Positions 51,699 through 60,735 of a DNA stretch of 64,000 bases are shown here, in pieces. Source of the stretch: Paraburkholderia sp. SG-MS1 (GTDB lineage Bacteria > Pseudomonadota > Gammaproteobacteria > Burkholderiales > Burkholderiaceae); NCBI RefSeq assembly GCF_012275575.1, contig NZ_NPIH01000279.1:1-64000 (forward strand). Reading direction: 5' to 3'. Position 1 is the first letter of the stretch. Each line of letters begins with the position of its first letter. The translations under genes and the position numbers were made by a program. The notes beneath the pieces were generated by a model. The model was not told the origin of the DNA. It saw nothing but the letters and a program-made list of their open reading frames with translations, and did not search any database.

Positions 51699-52148
51699 TT
51701 ATTTCAGCTCGTCGGGCACCTTGCCGCCATTCGCTGCGAGCTTCTGCATCACTTCCCGATGCAGCCAAACGTTCATAGCGGCGGAATCTTCGGTGCTGCC
51801 AGAGTAATGAAGTTCGGAGGCGAGTTGCTTTCGCGCATCGAGACTACTGTCCAGCCCCAGAAGTTTGAGCAGGTCTACGATCGACGTTCGCCAATTCAAC
51901 TGTTGGCCGCTCCCTTCCTGCAGCCTGGTCAGCACCGCCTCAACATCGACCGTCGGCATTGGCGCAACCGAGGGTTGTGACGTCTGCGCCGAAACAGTGG
52001 GTGGCGTCGACGGGGTGCCTGCCGGTACCGTCGTGCTGCCGGGTGCTGATGCTGCAGTCGCGGCCGGGGCAGTCGTCGAGGCAGAGGTCGTGTTGGCGGG
52101 ATGGTCGTGCGGGAAAATCTTGTTCAGGATAGTGGAAAAAATACTCAT
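51699..52148 (-). CDS. DUF3597-family protein
   Basis: A 149-residue protein: MSIFSTILNKIFPHDHPANT at the start, a Thr/Ala/Pro/Ser linker (residues 20-65) and a C-terminal helical DUF3597 domain (VLTRLQEGSGQQLNWRTSIV, then LLKLLGLDSSLDARKQLASE). The domain resembles small peptidoglycan-associated helical domains; its function is not known. AAGGAGCGAC lies upstream of the ATG. Confidence 0.87.
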   Translation of the reverse strand: MSIFSTILNKIFPHDHPANTTSASTTAPAATAASAPGSTTVPAGTPSTPPTVSAQTSQPSVAPMPTVDVEAVLTRLQEGSGQQLNWRTSIVDLLKLLGLDSSLDARKQLASELHYSGSTEDSAAMNVWLHREVMQKLAANGGKVPDELK

Positions 52149-52353
52149 TTGTCGCTCCTTGGTCCGTGACCGTCCACTCGGGGCCGGTACTACGACCGCG
52201 CAACGGACATGCCCAGGCGCAAGTGCGATGAGTCGCGAGTAGGTCCGCCCGCAGCGGGAATTCCGCGGCTTGCGTCAGCGAACGCTTCAGCAACCGGTTG
52301 CCGTGCGTGGCCGCACCCGCCGCGAAGAGGCAGCCTGAAGATTGCTCTGAGCT

Positions 52354-53265
52354 TCACCATGCCGCTCGTGCTTGTTGAGCAAGTATTGCCATCAGGGTGC
52401 GCGCGTTTCGCTGACCCTGGTCTTCGCGGCAGTTATTGAAAATCACGTGCGTCGTTGCCACCTGCCTCGAGATATCGCGGATGGGTCCAGATAACTGCGT
52501 CAGTTCGCCCTCGCTGTAGTCGTAGTCGAAGCGTGTCGAGGCCGTGGAGGCACCGGTCGGGCTCCACGTATCCGCGTTGCGGCCATGCAGTCGCACGAAC
52601 GCAAGATCAGGATTGGTCACTTCCCACACGGTATGCGCACGGTTCGTGACCTCTGCAGGCGCATCCATGATGACGTGTACGAGCTTGTATCGCCTAAGCA
52701 GGTCCAATGTGCTGGATGCGTGTTTGTCGTCCAGCCAGGAATTGTTGCGAAACTCTACCGCGACTGTGTATCCCTGCATTCGGTCCGCACACTCTTCGAC
52801 GTGGGCGTTTCCTTCAGGGCTGCAACTCAGCCATGGAGCAAACTGAAAAAGAACCGCACCCAGTTTGCCGGCGCGGCGCAGTGGCTCGAGCGCATCGCGA
52901 TAACGCCGCCAGAGTTCATCAAGTAACTCGTCTGGAATATCCCGGTAGTAGAGGTTCTTTTTGCCCGTCTCCGGGATCGCCGTCGCGATGTCCTTTGTCA
53001 GAGACTCCCGCACGGTCTGATGTCCGGTCAGAAGCCGAAACGCCTTGATATCGAAAGTAAAATCGCCGGGCGTGCGCTCCGCCCACAACGCCGCATTCGA
53101 CGCAGAGGGCATCCCGTAGTAGCTGGAATCCACCTCCACCAGCGGAAACTGCGACGCATAGAATCGCAGTCGTGCCTCGGCGCTTCTACATTCGGGCGGA
53201 TAGAAGCGCTTGCACGCGACGAGCGTCTTATCCGTCCAGCCAGCCGACCCGCAAAGTATTTTCAC
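52354..53265 (-). CDS. DUF72 (YecE-like) family protein
   Basis: A 303-residue TIM-barrel protein of the DUF72 group: ILCGSAGWTDKTL start, FPLVEVDSSYYGMPS, DFTFDIKAFRLLTGH, KLGAVLFQFAPWLS and HVIFNNCREDQGQRNA at the end. Function is unknown despite structures. Ends with a small Ala/Trp tail. It is 66 bases from the rhomboid gene on the same strand. Confidence 0.9.
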   Translation of the reverse strand: MKILCGSAGWTDKTLVACKRFYPPECRSAEARLRFYASQFPLVEVDSSYYGMPSASNAALWAERTPGDFTFDIKAFRLLTGHQTVRESLTKDIATAIPETGKKNLYYRDIPDELLDELWRRYRDALEPLRRAGKLGAVLFQFAPWLSCSPEGNAHVEECADRMQGYTVAVEFRNNSWLDDKHASSTLDLLRRYKLVHVIMDAPAEVTNRAHTVWEVTNPDLAFVRLHGRNADTWSPTGASTASTRFDYDYSEGELTQLSGPIRDISRQVATTHVIFNNCREDQGQRNARTLMAILAQQARAAW

Positions 53266-53331
53266 GATGCCCCCTGAACCGAGTGCGGTGCCCGCCGGAC
53301 GACGATGGATTATCTCGTGGTGGCCGCGTCG

Positions 53332-53949
53332 TCACACATGTGATTGGCGGGAAGAGCCAAGGCGCGCGGCAATAACGCCGCCCAGCAGGCCGCCGAGATG
53401 ACTTTGCCATGACAGGCCGGGATAGAGCGGCAAAACACCGAACAGCATGCTGAGGCCGAAGCTGCTTGCCACTAGCAATGCCACAAGTATCGAAACGATT
53501 TTGCGGGTGTAGTAACCTCGTGCAACCAGGTAGCCGGCATAGCCGAATACCACTCCGCTCGCGCCGATGTGCAGGGAGCCGGAGGCACCGAATAGCCACG
53601 CGCAGAGGCCGGCGCCAAGCATCGCGCCCGCGGTTGCCTCCCAGAAGTTCGCGATGCGAGGCCACATGCAGAGCCATCCGAGCACCAGCAGGCCGCCGGT
53701 GTTGGCCGCAATGTGCCCGACGCTTGCGTGTAGCCATGGGGCGAACAGGATGCCTTGCAAGCCGCCGAGCGAACGTGGCGCCACGCCGTGCCCATTCAAA
53801 TTCAGGAACGGCATCACGACCGATAGGAAGAATACCGCCCACATCGAGCCGACGAACAGTGCGAGCAGCGCGACGCGTGCCTTGAGCCGGTTGGCTAGTG
53901 AGGCCTTGGCGGCAGTCGAGTTCCCAAGCCGTATCGTCGGTTGCGGCAT
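53332..53949 (-). CDS. Rhomboid-family intramembrane serine protease
   Basis: A 205-residue six-helix membrane protease. Catalytic Ser131 lies in the GASG motif (IGASGVVFGYAGYL), His184 in SWQSHLGGLLGG, and Asn83 in HIAANTGGLL provides the oxyanion site. It cleaves membrane proteins within the bilayer; targets are unknown. It lacks the cytosolic extension of GlpG. Upstream 431 bases hold no recognised gene. Confidence 0.9.
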   Translation of the reverse strand: MPQPTIRLGNSTAAKASLANRLKARVALLALFVGSMWAVFFLSVVMPFLNLNGHGVAPRSLGGLQGILFAPWLHASVGHIAANTGGLLVLGWLCMWPRIANFWEATAGAMLGAGLCAWLFGASGSLHIGASGVVFGYAGYLVARGYYTRKIVSILVALLVASSFGLSMLFGVLPLYPGLSWQSHLGGLLGGVIAARLGSSRQSHV

Positions 53950-54380
53950 GGCGCATTGCTCCGGACAGGGGTGCCGCGTCAGGAGCGCCGCTTGAGTACG
54001 CCGGCCTTCGGCGTGCCTAAACGTGCAGCATCTGAGGACAGGAAGTGACGCTCACTTTACCGTGTAAAAGGAGTTTTGGCATATCAGTCGCCCAGTCAAG
54101 GCCAGACGCGAGCAAGCCTCGCCAAATGGGGGCGCGGCGTATCGGCAACTTTTTTTCGCGATTCTTTCTTGCCGGTGATTCGTTCGACCGGCAATCTTGC
54201 GAAAGGCGTTTTCTGCGCGTCCCGCCCGACAGTCGCAGAAGCTAGCGTTCCACGCTCGCGCCATCGTGTGCCTGGGCTGCGTCATTCTGTGATTCCATCA
54301 ACGGGTGACCGTTCCGGGAGCCGACGGGAGACACGATTCCTACAGGCGATATTTCGCGCAAAATCTGCAATATGTCCTCT
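53950..54380. other. Intergenic region
   Basis: 431 bases between the divergently placed rhomboid start and the end of the DUF3022 gene. Short frames here lack recognisable domains or ribosome sites. It presumably contains the rhomboid promoter. Confidence 0.45.
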
Positions 54381-54767
54381 TCAGAACAGTTCGTCGGGTA
54401 CGTCGATCTCTACCGCGCAATCGCCTCTCCATGCCAGTGGAGTCTGACGCTCGTCGAATTGCTTGCGTACCCATTCGCCAAGGCGTGTCTGAAACGCTTT
54501 ACGACGCGCTGTATCCAACCCAGCATAGCGCTCGAATTGCGCGTGCGTGAATGCGAGTGTGACGACGCAGCGGGCGTCGAGCGTACTGTCGCGATGCGAA
54601 TCGATGACCCAGGAGACCTGAACGAAAAGCCTGGTGCCTTCGTCATAGCTGCTGATAGCCGGTGCTTTGGGCGACTCAAAAACGCCGCTGAGCGCGAGTT
54701 CGATTTCCTCGACGCGCTGTTCCAGTTCTGGTTCATCCATTCGCGTGTCCCGAGAGCGATTTTCCAT
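54381..54767 (-). CDS. DUF3022-like protein
   Basis: A 128-residue protein (119 if the inner ATG at 54740, MDEPELEQRVEEIELALSGV, is used, which looks more natural). Strand-rich body with FVQVSWVIDSH and CVVTLAFTHAQFERYAGLDT and C-terminus RGDCAVEIDVPDELF. Resembles the DUF3022 family found mostly in Burkholderiaceae; function unknown. Confidence 0.72.
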   Translation of the reverse strand: MENRSRDTRMDEPELEQRVEEIELALSGVFESPKAPAISSYDEGTRLFVQVSWVIDSHRDSTLDARCVVTLAFTHAQFERYAGLDTARRKAFQTRLGEWVRKQFDERQTPLAWRGDCAVEIDVPDELF

Positions 54768-54895
54768 TCAAGTGGGCGTAGCAACATACATTCCTTGCTC
54801 GTATGCGGGGTGGCCTGGCAAGAAGCCTGTTGGGCATGACTGATGCTGCTGCTTCGGTGTCGTGCAGGCGACGACTGAGTTACAGGAGACATATC

Positions 54896-55171
54896 GTGCA
54901 TCGAATTTTGAAGAACGCGCTTGTCACGCTTTCAATGGCCGCATTCGCGGCGGCGGCTTCCGGCTGCAAGCGCGCGGACAACGGCAACGATGCCCTGAGT
55001 GCCGGCAGCAGCGGCGTGATGAGCAATTCGGCGGGCGTGAGCGGCACGCCGGGTAGCAGCGACGCGGCGAATCGCGCGAGCGATGCCGCTGGGGCAGCAG
55101 CCAGTGAGTCGCATGCGGCGAGCGGTGAAGCGCCGGTGGTGAGCACCCCGGCAAGCGCGGCGAGTCAATAA
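54896..55171 (+). CDS. Small Ala/Ser-rich lipoprotein
   Basis: A 91-residue predicted lipoprotein beginning with GTG at 54896, 8 bases after AGGAG. The signal (HRILKNALVTLSMAAFAAAA) ends in a lipobox ASGC with Cys24, followed by a low-complexity Ser/Ala/Gly mature part. No domain recognised. The longer frame from 54803 would bury the signal. Confidence 0.68.
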   Translation: MHRILKNALVTLSMAAFAAAASGCKRADNGNDALSAGSSGVMSNSAGVSGTPGSSDAANRASDAAGAAASESHAASGEAPVVSTPASAASQ

Positions 55172-55384
55172 GGGGGTGTGCGGCGCGTCGCGCTTCGCAA
55201 ATGGCGGCCTGATCTGCGCGGGAAAAGCCTCAATTCGACATCGCCGCTGCGACCGTTACAGGCTCTATTTGGCGCTGACGCGAGTTCATGAGGAACGCCG
55301 TTTGCACGAGAGGGAGGAGATATCGCCCACCATCCCGCCGTGCGATTGCCCACGCCCCGCGTCGGCTCTTTCAGGGAGCTAACG

Positions 55385-56326
55385 ATGCGTCAGATGTTTG
55401 CCTATCGTATTCACGAATTCGGCGGTCCCGAGGTTTTAAAACGGCAGAAGATCGATGTGCCTATGCCTGCGGATCACGAAGTCCTGGTTCGCGTGCGGAC
55501 TGCCAGCGCCAATCCGGTCGATATCAAGACACGTGCGGGAAAGTACCCGCTGATAGGAACGGACAAGCTGCCCTATACGCTAGGACGGGATTTTTCCGGG
55601 GTGGTGGAGGCTGTCGGCAACGCGGCGTTGCAATGGAAGGCGGGCGACGAAGTGTACGGCTTCGTCGGCCAGGGGCAGGGCGCTTATGCGGAGTTCGTCC
55701 TGGTCGATGCGAGCGCGCTGGGCCGCCGTCCGACGACGGTCGACTGGACGGCCGCAGGGGCCGTGCCTCTGGCTGCGCTCACTGCATGGCAGGGACTCTT
55801 CGATCATGGCTATCTGAATGCCGGCGAGCGCGTGCTGATTCATGCAGGTGCGGGAGGCGTTGGACATTTCGCGGTGCAGTTCGCGAAGATCAGAGGCGCA
55901 CAGGTGTTCGTCACCGCGTCGGGAGAGGGTATCCAGTTCGTGCGGGGACTCGGCGCCGATCACGTGATCGATTATTCGCAGCAACGCTTCGAAGACGCCG
56001 CGCGCGATATGGATCTGGTGTTCGACCTTGTCGGCGGAGAAACGCAACAGCGTTCGTGGGCCGTGGTGAAGTCCGGCGGTGCGTTGATCTCCACGCTGAA
56101 CGAGCCTTCGCAGATCGAGGCGACCAGCCACGGCGCACGCGCGGCACGCTACACCGCGCGGCCCGTTGGAAAGCAACTGGCGGAAATTGGCCGACTGATC
56201 GATGAAGGAAGGGCCAATGTCAAGGTGACGGCAACCTTTCCGTTCGATGCCATTCCCGATGCATTGGCGACGCTGGAGAAAGGGCACGTGCGTGGCAAGG
56301 TCGTAGTCGATATGACAAAAAGCTGA
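55385..56326 (+). CDS. Zinc-independent NADP-dependent quinone oxidoreductase (MDR family)
   Basis: A 313-residue medium-chain reductase: GroES-like N-terminus (FAYRIHEFGGPEVLKRQKID), GRDFSGVVEAVGN without zinc ligands, and the NADP motif HAGAGGVGHFAVQFAK. Zinc ligands of alcohol dehydrogenases are absent, so a quinone or enone reductase role is likely. Ribosome site GGGAG lies upstream of the ATG at 55385. Confidence 0.9.
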   Translation: MRQMFAYRIHEFGGPEVLKRQKIDVPMPADHEVLVRVRTASANPVDIKTRAGKYPLIGTDKLPYTLGRDFSGVVEAVGNAALQWKAGDEVYGFVGQGQGAYAEFVLVDASALGRRPTTVDWTAAGAVPLAALTAWQGLFDHGYLNAGERVLIHAGAGGVGHFAVQFAKIRGAQVFVTASGEGIQFVRGLGADHVIDYSQQRFEDAARDMDLVFDLVGGETQQRSWAVVKSGGALISTLNEPSQIEATSHGARAARYTARPVGKQLAEIGRLIDEGRANVKVTATFPFDAIPDALATLEKGHVRGKVVVDMTKS

Positions 56327-56467
56327 GCGTCGCCCACTACGCGTGGTCGATTCGCGCCGGTTGCGAGGTTCACGGTGACCATATGGCGTAGGGGAGAGCA
56401 GGCCTTGTGGCTGAGTATGTAAGAGGCAAGAATGCTGCAAGTGAGAAGGATAAAGACAACTTGCCTA

Positions 56468-56968
56468 TCAAAACTGCTGTGGATAAAGACCCGCGCTCAT
56501 GTCGAGATTGCCGGTCTGAGCGTATATCAGCGGGTCACCGTCCGGACTGACGAGCGCTCCGTCGATCACCCGGCCCATCACTAGCCGATGGTCGCCCGCC
56601 TCGCTGTCACTAACCACCTGACACTCGAAGTGAGCCAGTGCTTCGACCAGCAGTGGCGCGCCGGTCTTGCCGGGCCGCCAGGAAATCGACGCAAGCTTGT
56701 CGACCGTGCGGCCCGACTGCGTGCCGAAGTGCTCAGCAAGCGCCTGTTGTTCTGCACGCAGCACACTTACGGCAAATACCCGGCCTCCACTAAGAACCCG
56801 GTAGGACTCGTGTTCCGGGTTGATGTTGATCGCCAGAAGCAACGGAGAAAACGAAACCTGCATGATCGAACTGGCGGTAAACGCATCCAGACAACCATCG
56901 TCAGCCACGCCGACTACATAGACGCCTGCCGTCAAATGCCGGAAGAGCGCTGCGATACCGTCTGCCAT
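56468..56968 (-). CDS. Flavin reductase-like (FMN-binding) protein
   Basis: A 166-residue split-barrel flavin reductase: FRHLTAGVYVVGVADDGCLD, FTASSIMQVSFSPLLLAINI and GDHRLVMGRVIDGALVSPDG. Such proteins make reduced FMN/FAD for a monooxygenase partner, none of which is adjacent. AAAGGA precedes the ATG. Confidence 0.88.
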   Translation of the reverse strand: MADGIAALFRHLTAGVYVVGVADDGCLDAFTASSIMQVSFSPLLLAININPEHESYRVLSGGRVFAVSVLRAEQQALAEHFGTQSGRTVDKLASISWRPGKTGAPLLVEALAHFECQVVSDSEAGDHRLVMGRVIDGALVSPDGDPLIYAQTGNLDMSAGLYPQQF

Positions 56969-57391
56969 GGTGCAAATCCTTTTCTCTCAGTGCGAGGGGA
57001 GCCGCGCGAACGTGTCAGTTCACTGCGACGGAAGATGAGCGGCGGCATCGAAGCATCGGGATGCCCGGTCATGTACTCACTGTTCGTCTGTCTTCGCCGG
57101 CAGTATTCCGGCGACGTCTCATCATATCGCTGGCTTTGGACCGCTAACAACGGGGAAGATCCAATTCGCGGCGTGATCCCCTGTCAATCTTCCTTGCGAA
57201 ATCTGGCAGTGCATCGCGAGAGCATGTCAGCGTCCCGTATTCCTCAGGCATGTGACGTGCTCAACGCAGGACGCCATACGCATGCGTGGGTGCCATGATC
57301 GGGAAGGAGAGCGGTCGCATTTCATCTCGGCCGCGCTGGCTCATGCAGGCGCGTCGCTTATTGCATCTTCGCCGTCAGTCAGGATTTACCT
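56969..57391. other. Intergenic region
   Basis: 423 bases upstream of the flavin reductase and the DUF2231 gene, divergent. No gene, repeat or RNA recognised; presumably two promoters. Confidence 0.45.
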
Positions 57392-57835
57392 ATGATTCCA
57401 GCCATTCCGACCCACCGATCGAAGTTCTTCACAGCGATCTTCGATCTGTTCAACCCGATCCCATATGGGCTCTTCGTGGGCACGTTGATTTTCGACGTTA
57501 GCTACGCGGCCACGCGTAACGTTTTCTGGGGTAAGGGCGCTGCATGGCTTGTCACTACCGGCCTGCTTTTCGCCATCCTTCCGCGCCTGATCAACCTCTG
57601 CCGTGTGTGGCTGCCGTCGCGCTATTCGGTAGCGCGGCTTGAAAAGGTCGATTTCTGGCTGAACCTGCTAGGCATCGTCTCGGCGATCTTCAACGCCTTC
57701 GTTCACAGCCGCGATGCTTACGCGATGGTTCCGCTGAACGTCATTCTCTCGGTGATCACAGTGGCGTCACTCAGCATAGGACAAATCGTGCTTGCATTGG
57801 GCAAGTCGGGATTCAGGGAGGCAGCTCGTGAATAG
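57392..57835 (+). CDS. DUF2231-like four-helix membrane protein
   Basis: A 147-residue inner-membrane protein with four helices (PIPYGLFVGTLIFDVSYAA, AWLVTTGLLFAILPRLINLC, FWLNLLGIVSAIFNAFVHSR, LNVILSVITVASLSIGQIVL). The pattern fits DUF2231 heme-binding-like membrane proteins. It overlaps the sorbosone-dehydrogenase gene by 8 bases, suggesting a shared electron-transfer function. Confidence 0.78.
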   Translation: MIPAIPTHRSKFFTAIFDLFNPIPYGLFVGTLIFDVSYAATRNVFWGKGAAWLVTTGLLFAILPRLINLCRVWLPSRYSVARLEKVDFWLNLLGIVSAIFNAFVHSRDAYAMVPLNVILSVITVASLSIGQIVLALGKSGFREAARE

Positions 57836-59147
57836 ATCCATCCCGAGCAGCATCCTCCTTGTCACCTTCGCGGTGTTTGCCGGTGGATGCAACGAGCGAG
57901 CCCAATATGACGCAGAGCATCAAGCCGGATCGAATCCGCCAATGCCAGCCACGCGCAGCTTTCTCGCACCGCCGATGCAAGTACCGAAGTACGTCGGATG
58001 GGCAAACGGCGCCGCGCCAAAGGTGGCGGATGGCCTGAAGATCGAGAAGATCGCATCGGGCCTTCATCATCCGCGTCAGGTCTATGTTTTGCCCAATGGC
58101 GACATTCTGGTTGCGGAATCGAACAGTCCGGATGAAGAAGCCGTGACCACACCGAAGCAGTTGATCGCCGGATTGATCGAGGGCCGTTCCGGGAAAAAAG
58201 CAAAAGGCGCGAATCAGATTACTTTGCTGCGCAAGCGCGCCGACGGCAGCGGGGAATGGGACAAACACGTATTCATCGATCACCTGCATTCGCCATTCGG
58301 CATGCAACTCATTGGCGATACCCTCTATGTTGCCGACACCGATGCGATCGTGAAGTATCCGTACAAATCGGGCGAGACGAGCATATCGGCGCGCGGAGTC
58401 GAACTGACCGATCTGCCGGACACGATCAACCATCACTGGACCAAAGCGTTGCTCGCGAGTCCCGACGGCAAGAAGTTGTATGTCGGGGTCGGCTCGAACA
58501 GCAACGTAGGGGAAAACGGACTGGACGTCGAATACCGGCGCGCGAATGTACTGGAAGTCGACATTGCAACTGGCGGCAGCCGCATTTACGCAGCCGGGAT
58601 TCGCAATCCGACCGGGCTGCAATGGGAACCCAGGACAGGACGGCTGTGGGCAGTCGCCAATGAACGCGACGAGATCGGCGCAGATCTGGTTCCCGACTAT
58701 CTGACGTCGGTCCAGGAGGGCGCGTTCTACGGTTGGCCGTACAGCTACTATGGCCAGCATGTCGACCGGCGTGCGCAGCCGCAGCGTCCGGACCTGGTCG
58801 CCAAGGCGATACGGCCTGACTATGCAATCGGTTCGCACGTCGCACCACTCGGACTGCTTTTCTACACCGGCAGCAATCTGCCGGCGCAGTATCGGGGAGG
58901 AGCATTCATTGGCGAGCACGGCAGCTGGAATCGCTCACCGCTCAGTGGTTATGCGGTTGCGTATGTCGAGTTCGACAATGGCAAGCCAGTAGGTGCGCCT
59001 AGACCCGTCGTCACGGGCTTCGTTTCCAATGACGAAAAGGAACTGCACGGCGCGCCAGTGGGTCTCGCCCAGGACCGCGACGGCGGCGTCGTCATTGCCG
59101 ACGACGTGGGTAACGTGGTCTGGCGAGTGACGATGGCGGGGAGCTAG
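57828..59147 (+). CDS. PQQ-type sorbosone/glucose dehydrogenase-like lipoprotein
   Basis: A 439-residue protein: signal helix ending in lipobox FAGGC (Cys21), then a six-bladed propeller of the sorbosone dehydrogenase/soluble glucose dehydrogenase type (IASGLHHPRQVYVLPNGDIL, AAGIRNPTGLQWEPRTGRLW, IGEHGSWNRSPLSGYAVAYV). Likely oxidises an aldose or aldehyde in the periplasm with PQQ. GTG start at 57828 behind GGGAGG, overlapping the DUF2231 stop; that membrane partner may accept the electrons. Confidence 0.87.
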   Translation: MNRSIPSSILLVTFAVFAGGCNERAQYDAEHQAGSNPPMPATRSFLAPPMQVPKYVGWANGAAPKVADGLKIEKIASGLHHPRQVYVLPNGDILVAESNSPDEEAVTTPKQLIAGLIEGRSGKKAKGANQITLLRKRADGSGEWDKHVFIDHLHSPFGMQLIGDTLYVADTDAIVKYPYKSGETSISARGVELTDLPDTINHHWTKALLASPDGKKLYVGVGSNSNVGENGLDVEYRRANVLEVDIATGGSRIYAAGIRNPTGLQWEPRTGRLWAVANERDEIGADLVPDYLTSVQEGAFYGWPYSYYGQHVDRRAQPQRPDLVAKAIRPDYAIGSHVAPLGLLFYTGSNLPAQYRGGAFIGEHGSWNRSPLSGYAVAYVEFDNGKPVGAPRPVVTGFVSNDEKELHGAPVGLAQDRDGGVVIADDVGNVVWRVTMAGS

Positions 59148-59177
59148 CCATAGCATCGATGCATACCCAGCCTGTCG

Positions 59178-59477
59178 TCAGTTGGGCGCGGGTGCACGCG
59201 TGAATTCGGCTGGCGAGAGGGGGGCGGCTGCTCCAGAGAGCATGCAGTCGATGAACGTATGGGCTCGATTGTTCGCATAGGCGAACGCTTCCCGCTCGGA
59301 CATGAATTCCAGGCGCTCCGGAAAGCCTGCGGTGAGCTGGGCCGAGGTCCCGGACGAACTGATTGTCCAGGAGACTTTGTAGCGACGCCCAACGCCGTGG
59401 AACGACAAGGTCCTCGCTGAGACGATGTGAACGTCGATGTTGTAACCACGGTACGGTGTAGAGGATTGGTAAGACAT
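59178..59477 (-). CDS. Hypothetical protein
   Basis: A 99-residue protein, strand-rich: MSYQSSTPYRGYNIDVHIVS then RRYKVSWTISSSGT and FMSEREAFAYANNRAHTFID. The last segment is an amphipathic helix. No family assigned; sequence looks coding. Convergent with the dehydrogenase gene. Confidence 0.6.
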   Translation of the reverse strand: MSYQSSTPYRGYNIDVHIVSARTLSFHGVGRRYKVSWTISSSGTSAQLTAGFPERLEFMSEREAFAYANNRAHTFIDCMLSGAAAPLSPAEFTRAPAPN

Positions 59478-59979
59478 ATGCGCTCCGGACTTCGTCGAAA
59501 GCTAGAGCGCGTGCGCGCTCCACTGGTGAGCAGCAAGAATCATGTCCGCCTTGCCGTTTGCGTCTTGCGAACCGATCACGGGTTCGGGCGCAGACAGCAA
59601 TCCAACCACGTTGCGGGGAATGTTCATTTCACATCCTTCACATCGGACGGTGCGTTCCGCGGACGCGCTTCCGTGCGAACGCCAACTGCCCCACCTTCCC
59701 GGTCAGGATTTCAACGAATTCGACCGCGGCTGCATCCAAAATTCTCCAACGTACGCCGTCGAATCGACAGGAGAACGCGTGTTTTTCGCAACGCCGCAAA
59801 AGGGCGCCGCGTCACGTAAGCCGGGTCATCCCCGCGCCCGCGGGCCGCGATGTCGGCCGCGAGACTTTTGCGGGCTGCGCGCTTGCGCTAGTGCGTCACC
59901 GTACACAACGTTTGCGAGCGAATTGTTATTCTGATTTTCGCATCTCGACGATGCTCTTATAGGTGACGATGGAACGACA
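59478..59979. other. Intergenic region
   Basis: 502 bases with several overlapping short frames but no recognisable gene. A promoter for the receiver gene at 59980 is expected. Confidence 0.45.
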
Positions 59980-60348
59980 ATGAGAACCATTCTGATTGTG
60001 ACCGGCGAAGCGGATTCGGTGGCGGTATGGTATGCCGTTCTTCGCCAGGATGGCTATCGAGTCGTCAGTGCTCGCAACGGACTTGAAGGGCTTGTCGTAG
60101 CGAGAAAAGAGAAGCCCGCGCTTATCATCACCGATCGGTCAATGCCCTTGATGGATGGAGTTGAATTCCGCCGACACCTCAAGTCGAAGCGCTCGCTCGC
60201 GCGTATTCCTCTCATTCTCGCCAGCGCCGAACCAATCGAGCCGCGCGAACTTGAGATCTGGGACGAGATCTGGCTCAAGCCCGTATCTATTGAAACGCTC
60301 AGAACTTCAGTGCAGCGCCTCTTGAATGCTAGTCACGAAGCGGTATAG
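59980..60348 (+). CDS. Receiver-only response regulator with degraded acidic pocket
   Basis: A 122-residue receiver: phospho-acceptor Asp in LIITDRSMPLMDG and Lys in IWLKPVSIETL are kept, but the acidic pair that binds magnesium reads IVTGEAD instead of VDD, so phosphorylation may be weak or lost. Closely similar to the receiver at 48869 (TDxSMPxMDGV, RxLKS, IPxIL). No kinase adjacent. Confidence 0.85.
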   Translation: MRTILIVTGEADSVAVWYAVLRQDGYRVVSARNGLEGLVVARKEKPALIITDRSMPLMDGVEFRRHLKSKRSLARIPLILASAEPIEPRELEIWDEIWLKPVSIETLRTSVQRLLNASHEAV

Positions 60349-60372
60349 TGTTTTGGGAAGACGCGTCGTGCG

Positions 60373-60573
60373 CTATGCGATGATGCTGGCGATAAGTTCT
60401 CGAGCGGCCTCTGTAATGCAAGCTTGCCTGCAAATAACGCAGATCTGCGTTGCTTCCGGTGTCACTGGCATCCGCTCCGCGATTAAAAGAGCGACGGGGG
60501 TCTGTTTCATCTGAAGGAGTGGTCGTCCTTCGCTGTCTGGTTTAGTGACCCGCCAGGTTTGTTCTCGAAACAT
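60373..60573 (-). CDS. Small hypothetical protein with Cys cluster
   Basis: A 66-residue candidate: MFREQTWRVTKPDSEGRPLL, then LLIAERMPVTPEATQICVIC and RQACITEAARELIASIIA. The CxxCxxxC spacing suggests metal binding. Composition looks coding and the start at MFREQ is natural, but the ribosome site AGGAG is 10 bases from the ATG. Confidence 0.45.
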   Translation of the reverse strand: MFREQTWRVTKPDSEGRPLLQMKQTPVALLIAERMPVTPEATQICVICRQACITEAARELIASIIA

Positions 60574-60735
60574 GTGGCAGTTGCTCCTGATTGGTTCCAT
60601 GCCCAAAGTTCGCTCCCGACGTAGCGCACAGTTGGCGCAGAAAAATACTTCGCTCAGCCCCCAATCGGCCTCCGGAATACCAGGCTACGAACTCGTCTAC
60701 GCGATCTGATCATCATTCCTCACGCTGGAGGCTCG

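Noticed and set aside
59427..59962. Three overlapping frames of about 130 residues
   Set aside because: Overlapping frames on one strand with Arg/Pro-rich composition and no ribosome site.
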